Shown here: in pieces, positions 17,125 to 24,277 of the stretch
Layout: every line of letters begins with the position of its first letter
Position numbering within the stretch: position 1 is the stretch's first letter
NCBI GenBank assembly: GCA_937884995.1
Contig: CAKZZL010000036.1
Location: forward strand, 62,001-126,000
DNA from: an uncultured Clostridia bacterium
Lineage (GTDB): Bacteria > Bacillota > Clostridia > Oscillospirales > Acutalibacteraceae
Direction: 5' to 3'
Length of the DNA: 64,000 nucleotides
Position numbers and translations under genes: made by a program
Notes under the pieces: generated by a model
Databases searched by the model: none
Told to the model about the DNA's origin: nothing
Seen by the model: only the letters and a program-made list of their open reading frames with translations

Positions 17125-18149
17125 ATATATTCTACCGTAAATGAATCATCCACCAGGATAAAGCTATCCTTAAGTTCCTTTGACATCAGGACAGTCCTGT
17201 CTTTTTTTACTATTATGAAATATGCTCCGTATTTATCAGCCAGCTTCGAGCCCTCTTCTTCTTCGCTTAAAAAGATTGCAGTTGACAGAAAATCGGATGC
17301 TGTTCCGTCTTTTGTGACTGCAGTTACCGAGCATATATCTGTCTCTTTAGGGTATCCTGTCTTTGCATCAAATATATGGCAATATTTTTTTCCGTCTATC
17401 TCTATGTATTTTTCATAATCCCCTGATGTAGAGATGTATGAATCCGTAATATCGATTGTGGCAAAATATGAGCCTTCATTTCCGAAGGGGTCCCTTATAC
17501 CGATTGTAAATATTTTTTTGCCGTAGGGGTGTCCCATTACTCCAACACTGCCGCCGACTGTTACCAATGCATTTTTCACTTTGTTTTTCTTAAGGCTCTC
17601 AATTGCAATCTGACAGGCAGTCCCTTTTCCGAAAGCTCCAAGATCCATCTTCCCTGCACTAATCGATATATCTGTGTCGTTTATTTTAATATTTGCATCA
17701 TTTACGCCCGGCAGTATCTCATTGATTTCATCCTGACTTGGCAAATATCCTTCTCCGTCCATATCCCAAAGGCTTTTTAACTCACCGCACATAAGCGAGA
17801 AGCTGTCAGAGTCCTTGGACATTCCTATGTATTCATTAAGTATATCACTGAGTCGTCCCGTCTCATCGGAAACCGAGCCCTTGGCATTTAGCATATATAC
17901 AAGTGAACTGTCCTGATTTGCAGATAAGTATTTGGAGTCCAATATATTTATTTCATCAAGCGCATTCTGACAATTATCATTTATGCACCCGTATGTCTTT
18001 ATATTCACAACACTTCCGCATGCAAATCCCTGCAGGCTGTATTGTCTTGAAGATATATACATGAATATACTGCATAGTATGAAAAGACATAAAAAGATTG
18101 CAAGCACAAAATAACGAATTTTAGTTTTCGGGCTTGCTTTTTCTCTCAT
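17121..18149 (-). CDS. apbE: FAD:protein FMN transferase ApbE
   Basis: 342 residues from the ATG at 18149, preferred because GAGGT lies eight bases upstream; an in-frame ATG at 18176 has no such site. A membrane anchor (about 15-38) is followed by the flavin transferase domain, with DLGAFGKG near the middle, TVGGSVGVMG, and TSGDYEKY and HIFDAKTGYP near the C-terminal third. The enzyme transfers FMN from FAD to threonines of RnfG and RnfD. First gene of the Rnf operon. Confidence 0.93.
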   Translation of the reverse strand: MREKASPKTKIRYFVLAIFLCLFILCSIFMYISSRQYSLQGFACGSVVNIKTYGCINDNCQNALDEINILDSKYLSANQDSSLVYMLNAKGSVSDETGRLSDILNEYIGMSKDSDSFSLMCGELKSLWDMDGEGYLPSQDEINEILPGVNDANIKINDTDISISAGKMDLGAFGKGTACQIAIESLKKNKVKNALVTVGGSVGVMGHPYGKKIFTIGIRDPFGNEGSYFATIDITDSYISTSGDYEKYIEIDGKKYCHIFDAKTGYPKETDICSVTAVTKDGTASDFLSTAIFLSEEEEGSKLADKYGAYFIIVKKDRTVLMSKELKDSFILVDDSFTVEYI

Positions 18150-18184
18150 TTTTAATACCTCGTGTGTATATAACATATATAAAT

Positions 18185-18214
18185 ATAATACAATATTTCA
18201 GAAGGGTAAATCAA
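18185..18214 (-). promoter_or_regulatory. Promoter of the apbE-rnf operon
   Basis: Minus strand: TTGATT (18214-18209), an 18-base spacer and TATTAT (18190-18185), 36 bases before the apbE ATG. All nine genes downstream are packed with overlaps, so this is probably the main promoter of the whole operon. Confidence 0.68.
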
Positions 18215-18293
18215 TAGAAAACATTGTTAACTTTTTAACGTGAACTATGAAAAATCAAGCCTTTGTGTTAAAATAGGAAAAGGGGGAATAACC

Positions 18294-19406
18294 ATGGAAA
18301 TTTTATTCAATACATACATGCCTGTAAATCTCATATCAGGGAAAGAATGTCTAAGTAAAAACAAAGAAATTCTTAAATCCTTAGGTGATTCATGTCTCAT
18401 AGTTACAGGAAGCAGTTCGGCAATAAAATCCGGAGTACTTTCTGAACTTGAACCTTTGCTTTCTGATGCAGGCATACGTTATGAGATATATAACAAGATA
18501 GAAGAAAACCCAAAAACTCTGACTTGCTGTGCAGGCGGCAAAGCAGCCCGGGACATGGGTGCAAAATATATAATCGGCATAGGCGGAGGCTCCGCGCTTG
18601 ATGCAGCCAAAGCGGTGGCTATCTATGCGACAAATGAGAATCTCATATCCGATGATATATACACATCTAAGACGGAACACCGTCCTCTTCCCTTGATTTT
18701 GATAGGCACAACTGCAGGAACCGGCAGTGAAGTCACGGGTGTATCGGTCCTCACTAAAGAAAACGGCAGAAAACAAAGTATAAGCGGAACAGACTTTTAT
18801 GCAAAATACGTTTTTGCTGACAGCCGTTACAGCTATTCCCTTCCGTATATAAGCACATTGTCGACGGCACTTGATGCATTTTGTCATGCGACAGAGGGAT
18901 TTTTTTCAAAAAAGGCAGACTATCTCTCACGTATATATTCACTTGAAGCAATAAAGATACTCACAAAAGAACTTCTGCTCTTAAGCAAGAGAAAAGATAT
19001 ACCAAACGAAAGATCCAGAGATCTTATTTATCCGGCATCCATCCTTGCAGGTCTCTCAATCAACAAAGCCGGGACATGTTTCCCACACGGAATGAGTTAT
19101 GCGTTGACTGAAGATTACCTGATTCCTCACGGTTTGGCCTGCGCTGTCTTTTTGCCGGCATTTTTAGAGCAGGCAAGGATCGGCTGCCCCGATATATTTG
19201 ATGCTTATCTCAAGGAAACAAACCTGTCTTTTGAAGATTTATATAGCCTTTTGTCATCAATGGCAAAAGTTAACATATATATATCGGATGAAAAAATCGA
19301 GGAATACAGAAAACGCTGGGACGGGCTTAAAAACTTTAAGAATTCACCGACAGACTTCGACCATAATGATGCTGCGGCGCTGGTTAAATCACTCTTTTCC
19401 GCATAA
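18294..19406 (+). CDS. Iron-containing alcohol dehydrogenase, second copy type
   Basis: 370 residues from the ATG at 18294 (AGGGGG at about 18280-18285). Metal-dependent NAD(P) alcohol dehydrogenase; substrate unknown. GGGSALD is at 97-103 and GTTAGTGSE at 138-146. The four metal ligands are Asp194, His198, His265 and His279, with normal spacing. It is only distantly similar to the dehydrogenase at 7557-8768, so the two are not recent duplicates. Divergent from apbE; a terminator follows it, and the aminotransferase downstream has its own promoter. Confidence 0.88.
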   Translation: MEILFNTYMPVNLISGKECLSKNKEILKSLGDSCLIVTGSSSAIKSGVLSELEPLLSDAGIRYEIYNKIEENPKTLTCCAGGKAARDMGAKYIIGIGGGSALDAAKAVAIYATNENLISDDIYTSKTEHRPLPLILIGTTAGTGSEVTGVSVLTKENGRKQSISGTDFYAKYVFADSRYSYSLPYISTLSTALDAFCHATEGFFSKKADYLSRIYSLEAIKILTKELLLLSKRKDIPNERSRDLIYPASILAGLSINKAGTCFPHGMSYALTEDYLIPHGLACAVFLPAFLEQARIGCPDIFDAYLKETNLSFEDLYSLLSSMAKVNIYISDEKIEEYRKRWDGLKNFKNSPTDFDHNDAAALVKSLFSA

Positions 19407-19497
19407 AAAGGTGATTTTCTACATTTTGTCTAAAAACTTTGCTTTTACTTGTGTATTTTTACCAAGAAAAGCTGTTGATTTCTTTGAAAATCAGATA

Positions 19498-19556
19498 AGA
19501 AAAGGCCTTTTATAGATATTTTTTATCTATAATTTACCTTTTCTTTCTTTTTTGTT
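19498..19556 (+). terminator. Terminator after the second Fe-alcohol dehydrogenase
   Basis: AGAAAAGG (19498-19505) pairs with CCTTTTCT (19537-19544), with an inner TATAGATA/TATCTATA hairpin. It is followed by a T-rich run to 19556. It lies about 90 bases after the stop. Confidence 0.62.
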
Positions 19557-19599
19557 CGTTTTTTAGTTAGAAATTATCTAAAAGTGAATCAAATTTAAT

Positions 19600-19627
19600 T
19601 TGACAAAGTTCTTTTAAATAGTATAAT
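19600..19627 (+). promoter_or_regulatory. Promoter of the aminotransferase-aldolase unit
   Basis: TTGACA (19600-19605), a 16-base spacer, and TATAAT (19622-19627), both perfect to consensus. The start point would fall near 19634. Confidence 0.82.
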
Positions 19628-19633
19628 TGATGG

Positions 19634-19665
19634 TGAACAGCGATTCACCCTATGTGAATTGTTCA
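19634..19665 (+). promoter_or_regulatory. 5'-leader hairpin of the aminotransferase mRNA
   Basis: TGAACA(19634-19639)-GCG-ATTCAC(19643-19648) pairs with GTGAAT(19654-19659)-TGTTCA(19660-19665): 12 base pairs, one 3-base bulge, a 5-base loop. It begins almost exactly at the predicted transcription start. This suggests a stabilising 5' stem or a protein-binding site; a second GTGAATC copy lies upstream near 19584. Confidence 0.6.
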
Positions 19666-19691
19666 TAGATTTAATATTTGGAGGATTTTTT

Positions 19692-21179
19692 ATGGCAGAC
19701 ACAAGATTCGCAATTTCCAATTATCATGATGCGACAGCTATCAACAAAGAACTTGATGAACTCATCAAGAAGCCTATTTACTCAATCAATCCTGATGCTC
19801 TTAAAAAGTATGAGGATGAGTATTATGGAAAGAAATGCGTTAAGTCAAAGGCTATGATTGACGAAGCACGTTCAATCATCCCCGGCGGCGTACAACACAA
19901 TCTAGCATTCAACTATCCATTCCCTCTTGTTTTCACAAAAGCTGACGGTGCTTATCTTTATGACATCGACGGAAACAAGTATTTTGACTTTCTTCAGGCA
20001 GGCGGGCCTACAGTGCTCGGTTCAAATCCTAAGGTAGTACGTGAGCAGGTTATTGACCTTCTTAACACATGTGGACCTTCAACCGGTCTTTTCCATGAAT
20101 ATGAGTACAAACTCGCAAAGAAAATCTCAGATTCAGTTGAAACAGTTGACATGTTCCGTATGCAGGCATCCGGTACTGAAGCATGTATGACAGCAGCTCG
20201 TGTTGCACGTCTTGCTACAGGTAAGAAGAACCTCCTTAAAATGGGCGGTGCTTATCACGGATGGTCAGATCAGATGGGTTATGGTATCCGTATCCCCGGT
20301 TCAAAATTCACACAGGCAAGCGGTGTCCCGCTCTATATCTTTAAGCATACTCAGGAATTCTTCCCGGGCGACCTTGAAGATCTTGAAAGAAAACTCTGGC
20401 TTAACCAATTCAGAGGCGGCACAGCAGCAGTATATATCGAGCCTGTCGGACCTGAAAGCGGTTCTACACCTGTTGATTTTGAATTCAACAAGGGTGTTGA
20501 AAGACTTTGCCGTAAGTATGGTGCTCTCCTTGTGTTTGATGAGGTTGTTACAGGATTCAGAATCGGTATGGCAGGCGCTCAGGGCTACTTCGGAGTATCA
20601 CCTGACCTTACAATCTTCGGTAAGGTTATCGCAGGTGGATATCCGGGAGCAGGCGGCGTAGGCGGAAAGAAACAATACATGAAATATCTCGGTGCAGGTC
20701 TTGATGATACAGGTGAAAAGATCAAGAAGGCATTCACCGGCGGTACAATGACAGCTAACCCGCTTTCATGCTGCGCTGGTTACTTCACACTTGAGGAAAT
20801 CGACAGAACAAATGCATGTCAAAAAGCAGGCGAAATTGGTGACAGACTTGCAGCAGGCCTTAAAGAACTCGTTGCTAAACACGGTCTTCCATTCGTTGTA
20901 TGGAATGAAGGTTCTATTTGCCACCTTGAAACAGTTGGTACACTTCATTATTCAATCAACTGGAAGAAGCCATGGACAATCCCCGGAGTACTTGACGCTA
21001 CATCAGTACGTAAAAAAGAAATGCAGTATATGGGCGCTGCATATATGGCAGAAGGACTTGTTACACTTGCAGGTTCGCGTCTCTATACATCAGCAGCTTA
21101 TACACCTAAGATGATTGATCAGGCACTCAAGTGCTTCGATAAAGTCTTTGAAAACGTATCAGTTGTAAATAACGACTAA
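19692..21179 (+). CDS. Class III PLP-dependent aminotransferase (GSA-aminomutase-like)
   Basis: 495 residues from the ATG at 19692 (GGAGG at about 19680-19684). PLP-dependent aminotransferase fold type I, class III. The cofactor aspartate lies in DEVVTGFR (Asp283). The Schiff-base lysine is most likely Lys311 in IFGKVIAGG. The family includes glutamate-1-semialdehyde aminomutase, but no other haem biosynthesis gene is present. The N-terminal extension (about 1-60) and a C terminus rich in aromatic residues differ from HemL, so a catabolic aminotransferase is likelier. It is followed by a weak terminator and then a class II aldolase gene, with which it probably works. Confidence 0.82.
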   Translation: MADTRFAISNYHDATAINKELDELIKKPIYSINPDALKKYEDEYYGKKCVKSKAMIDEARSIIPGGVQHNLAFNYPFPLVFTKADGAYLYDIDGNKYFDFLQAGGPTVLGSNPKVVREQVIDLLNTCGPSTGLFHEYEYKLAKKISDSVETVDMFRMQASGTEACMTAARVARLATGKKNLLKMGGAYHGWSDQMGYGIRIPGSKFTQASGVPLYIFKHTQEFFPGDLEDLERKLWLNQFRGGTAAVYIEPVGPESGSTPVDFEFNKGVERLCRKYGALLVFDEVVTGFRIGMAGAQGYFGVSPDLTIFGKVIAGGYPGAGGVGGKKQYMKYLGAGLDDTGEKIKKAFTGGTMTANPLSCCAGYFTLEEIDRTNACQKAGEIGDRLAAGLKELVAKHGLPFVVWNEGSICHLETVGTLHYSINWKKPWTIPGVLDATSVRKKEMQYMGAAYMAEGLVTLAGSRLYTSAAYTPKMIDQALKCFDKVFENVSVVNND

Positions 21180-21189
21180 TTTTCATTTG

Positions 21190-21216
21190 GGCGGACATGT
21201 TCGTCCGCCATTTTTC
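21190..21216 (+). terminator. Terminator or attenuator between aminotransferase and aldolase genes
   Basis: GGCGGAC (21190-21196) pairs with GTCCGCC (21203-21209), six-base loop, followed by ATTTTTCAC. No clear promoter is visible between it and the next ATG (21234), so it probably reduces rather than ends transcription. Confidence 0.65.
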
Positions 21217-21233
21217 ACAGTGAGGTTAATACT

Positions 21234-22451
21234 ATGGATATATTAGAAGCAAAAGAACTGGTAATACGCGCAGGCAAAGAGTTACTTAACTCCGGTCTTA
21301 TCGTACGTACATGGGGCAATATCTCCTGCCGTGTATCTGAAACACAGTTTGTTATTACTCCTTCAGGCCTTGCTTATGAAGATCTACAACCAGAACAAAT
21401 AGTTCTCGTTAATATCGCAGATTGCAGCTATGATGGCGAAATCAAACCATCAAGTGAAAAAGGCATTCATGCAGCTTGCTATTCTTTGCGTCCGGAAGTT
21501 AACTTTGTCATACATACCCATCAGGTAAACGCATCAATCGTTTCCGCACTGGGTCTTGACATTAATAACGTGGAAGGTAAAGACAAAGATGTTATCGGTG
21601 ACAATGTTCCGATTGCGGCATACGGACTTCCGGGAACTGCAAAACTTCGCAAAGGTGTTATTGCAGCGATCACCCGTTCAGATTCAAAGGCTGCAATTAT
21701 GGCTCACCATGGTGCTGTATGTATGGGAGAAAGCTACGAAGATGCATACGATGTAGCATCCCGTCTTGAAGATGTATGCGAAAAATTCGTTCTTGCAAAA
21801 TACATGGAGCTTACAGGTTCCGTAACTGACAAACTTTCGGATATAAACTCATATGTAGTTGAGAAATACGGCCAGAAGCTTCAAGCTGAAGAATTCCCGG
21901 CATGCAAGAGTGAAAGAGATGGCAGTGTTTTCAATATATCTCTTGTTGACGGCAACGGAGGTGTTGCAAGAATCGACATTGCAACAGGCAATATCGTAGC
22001 CGGTGAAGGATGCGATGAGTCCATCGAACTGCACAGAGCTATCTACAAAAAGCGTTCTGATGTCAACTACATCATTCACTCCAAGAATGAGTATGCAGTA
22101 GCTGCATCCAAGCTCGGCAAAAAGATGAAGCCTCTTCTTGATGACTTTGCTCAGCTTGTAGGTGTTAATGTTAAACGTGTAGCTTACAACCCGAACAACT
22201 CACTCAAAACATCAAAAAAGGTTGTACGTGCCCTTAAGGGAAGAAATTCAGTTTTACTTGACAATAACGGAGCTCTTTGTGTGGCAGGCAGTGAATATGA
22301 TGCAGGTGCTGTTGAAATAGTTATGGACAAAGGCTGCAAGACATATATCGGATCAAAAATGTTTGATCGTTTCAGCCCGATTAATCCCATTGAAACACAC
22401 CTTATGCGATTCATATACTTAAAGAAATATTCTAAAAAAGCCGGAAGGTAA
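21234..22451 (+). CDS. Tandem class II aldolase/adducin-domain protein
   Basis: 405 residues made of two class II aldolase-like domains. Domain 1 (about 1-195) resembles fuculose/rhamnulose-phosphate aldolases and has the metal site complete: Glu75 in SSEKGIH, His94 and His96 in IHTH, and a further histidine in AHHG (158-159). Domain 2 (about 228-400) keeps the fold pattern (ESIELH, YIIHSKNEY) but has Lys284 where the second histidine should be and Asn345 in place of the third. It has probably lost metal catalysis. A C-C cleaving or isomerising reaction on a small phosphorylated or amino-sugar-like substrate is plausible; the neighbour aminotransferase suggests an amino group is added or removed. 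Confidence 0.8.
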   Translation: MDILEAKELVIRAGKELLNSGLIVRTWGNISCRVSETQFVITPSGLAYEDLQPEQIVLVNIADCSYDGEIKPSSEKGIHAACYSLRPEVNFVIHTHQVNASIVSALGLDINNVEGKDKDVIGDNVPIAAYGLPGTAKLRKGVIAAITRSDSKAAIMAHHGAVCMGESYEDAYDVASRLEDVCEKFVLAKYMELTGSVTDKLSDINSYVVEKYGQKLQAEEFPACKSERDGSVFNISLVDGNGGVARIDIATGNIVAGEGCDESIELHRAIYKKRSDVNYIIHSKNEYAVAASKLGKKMKPLLDDFAQLVGVNVKRVAYNPNNSLKTSKKVVRALKGRNSVLLDNNGALCVAGSEYDAGAVEIVMDKGCKTYIGSKMFDRFSPINPIETHLMRFIYLKKYSKKAGR

Positions 22452-22467
22452 AATTTGAATAAAGAAG

Positions 22468-22512
22468 AAAGGCTATGGAGATTGTAGATCAATCCATAGC
22501 CTTTCATTTTAC
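22468..22512 (+). terminator. Terminator of the aldolase unit
   Basis: A 12-bp perfect stem, AAAGGCTATGGA (22468-22479) with TCCATAGCCTTT (22493-22504), followed by CATTTTACC. Confidence 0.78.
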
Positions 22513-22523
22513 CTTATAAAGCT

Positions 22524-22670
22524 CTATATACTTTCTCTTATCTTCGATATTTCCTCTTTTGTAAAGAACTTTTCTTCCTCCAGTTTGGAAATCTCTTCAT
22601 TTACATATTGCTTTCCTTTCAAAAAAGAAAATTGCATTGTCCTTAATTTGCTCTGTTTGCATCTCATCAT
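22524..22670 (-). CDS. Possible 48-residue fragment, unrecognised
   Basis: A minus-strand frame reading MMRCKQSKLR... and then a charged helix (EEISKLEEEKFFTKEEISK). It lacks a good ribosome site and is cut by a TAG. It resembles the end of a coiled or helical domain, and may be the remnant of a lost gene, as its neighbour clearly is. I do not recognise it and would not assume it is expressed. Confidence 0.22.
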   Translation of the reverse strand: MMRCKQSKLRTMQFSFLKGKQYVNEEISKLEEEKFFTKEEISKIRESI

Positions 22671-23254
22671 TTATCTTTCTTTCTGAAATAGAGTCATCAC
22701 AAATTGCCGGCTTTGCGCTGGGAAAAGAAATATCATCATCTCCCGAAGATATTTTTAATTTCACTTTTCTTTTCCTTATATCCGAATCCTTACTTGCACT
22801 TATATTGGGGCTTGCAGAAAATCCGGCAGCAGAAATCCTATCTATATGATATACCCGGTTTTTCTTTCTATTTTATTAATCATTATTCTTCTTTTTGTTG
22901 ACAGTTATCTTAATTTATCTGAAAACCAAGCTGTTCTTTTATCAATATCAGCCACATCAATATTCAATAACCTACTGGATAACGCCATTGAAGCCGCAAA
23001 AAACAGCGTGGGAAAATCAATAAAGCTCAGCATTAAAAAATATGATAAGATATGCATGATTCATATTGTAAATTCATGCGATTCAGAGCCATATTCAGAA
23101 AACGACACATTGATAATAAGTAACCCGGATAGCAAAAGTCATGAATTTGGTTTCAAGAGTGTGGTGCGAACTGAAAAAATACGATGCTGATATTGACTGG
23201 CAGTATGGCAAAGATAAAAAAGAATTTTCAGTTTCAATTATTTTTAATAACTAA
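22637..23254 (+). pseudogene. Remnant of an AgrC-like (GHKL) sensor histidine kinase
   Basis: Two adjoining frames (22637-22849, 22846-23190) encode membrane-segment-like sequence followed by a GHKL ATPase N-box (SIFNNLLDNAIEAAKNS). The frame stops just after HEFGFKSV. The correct continuation (WCELKKYDADIDWQYG to SIIFNN and a TAA at 23252-23254) lies in the +1 frame from 23162. Most of the sensor and the dimerisation helix are missing. This is a decayed quorum-sensing or peptide-sensing kinase; no LytTR regulator or signal peptide gene is nearby. Confidence 0.72.
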
Positions 23255-23360
23255 GCAAACTATGAACCTCTCACGGTAAAAGCGCGAAAGGTTCAATAAT
23301 AATGTATGAAGATTATTACATAGTAAAAGTTGCATAGATATAACCGGGATAACAATATTT

Positions 23361-23407
23361 GAAGCCATCAGATCATTTCTGTGATCAGATGGCTTCTTTC
23401 GTGTTTT
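23361..23407 (+). terminator. Strong intrinsic terminator
   Basis: GAAGCCATCAGATCA (23361-23375) pairs with TGATCAGATGGCTTC (23382-23396), one mismatch in 15, then TTTCGTGTTTTT. It separates the kinase remnant from the convergent pilus locus. A weaker TGAACCT/AGGTTCA hairpin precedes it near 23262-23294. Confidence 0.8.
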
Positions 23408-23467
23408 TAAGTTTTATTTTAGTCTCAGATCATAAGAGCTCTTTTGTGTTTTCTGAATGATTATGTA

Positions 23468-24277
23468 TTATATAACGCCCGTTTTCACAAGATAGAAATT
23501 CAGTATTTTCTCACCACAAAGAATGCATATAAATACTGCAGCAGCGAGGTGGGGCGCAAATGGAACTTTTCTCGGTACCTTGCCTTTATTCACTATTGCT
23601 TTAATTATTATATATATGGTCCCTATAAGAGCTCCCATAATAAGAGCAAGAATTACCTGTTTCCATCCGAGGAGGAAGCCACATGCAGCCATGAGCTTTA
23701 TATCGCCTCCGCCCATTCCGCCTTTTGTAATGAGCGCTAAAATAAGCAGAACGCCACTTGCTGCGAAGATCCCTATAAACCTTGCAAGGAAATGGTCAAA
23801 CTTAAAGCCACCATCATTTATTATTTGCTGTAGATACACAAATACTCCGCCTATAAACACTGTAATCCACATTGAATCAGGTATCTCCATTGTCCTGAAA
23901 TCTATAACTGCTGTAACTAGCAATGCAGAAAATGCAATGCAATAGCCAAAGAATGCAAGATTAATTGAGCAATCACATGCAAGCCAATATATTGATGTAA
24001 ATGATATTCCAGTCAAAGCCTCCACAATGGGGTATTGGCATGAAATTTTTGCACCGCAATAACGACATTTGCCTCTTAAGAAGAGCCAACTGAAAAGCGG
24101 CACAAGATCTATTGCATGGAGCTGGTGTTTACATGAAAAGCACATGCTTCGTCCACGTTTGAAATCCATACCGATTGGTATTCTGTATATGAGAACGTTT
24201 AAGAAACTGCCTATACAGCACCCTGCAAGAAAGGTAAAAATCGAAACGAATATTTTAGGAAATATTAAGTAATTCAT
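23468..24277 (-). CDS. pilD: Type IV prepilin peptidase/N-methyltransferase
   Basis: 269 residues, about eight membrane segments. PilD (A24 aspartic protease) cuts prepilin leaders and methylates the new N terminus. The N-terminal cytoplasmic loop carries two CXXC pairs (CFSCKH and CRYCGA). The catalytic aspartates are in AVIDFRTMEIPD and in GMGGGDIKL (GXGD-type). It would process all five pilin-like proteins of the locus. The start ATG overlaps the YfhO gene stop by four bases. Confidence 0.93.
   Translation of the reverse strand: MNYLIFPKIFVSIFTFLAGCCIGSFLNVLIYRIPIGMDFKRGRSMCFSCKHQLHAIDLVPLFSWLFLRGKCRYCGAKISCQYPIVEALTGISFTSIYWLACDCSINLAFFGYCIAFSALLVTAVIDFRTMEIPDSMWITVFIGGVFVYLQQIINDGGFKFDHFLARFIGIFAASGVLLILALITKGGMGGGDIKLMAACGFLLGWKQVILALIMGALIGTIYIIIKAIVNKGKVPRKVPFAPHLAAAVFICILCGEKILNFYLVKTGVI

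Noticed and set aside
19692..21179. HemL (glutamate-1-semialdehyde aminomutase)
   Set aside because: Family resemblance only; no haem genes nearby, and the neighbour is an aldolase.
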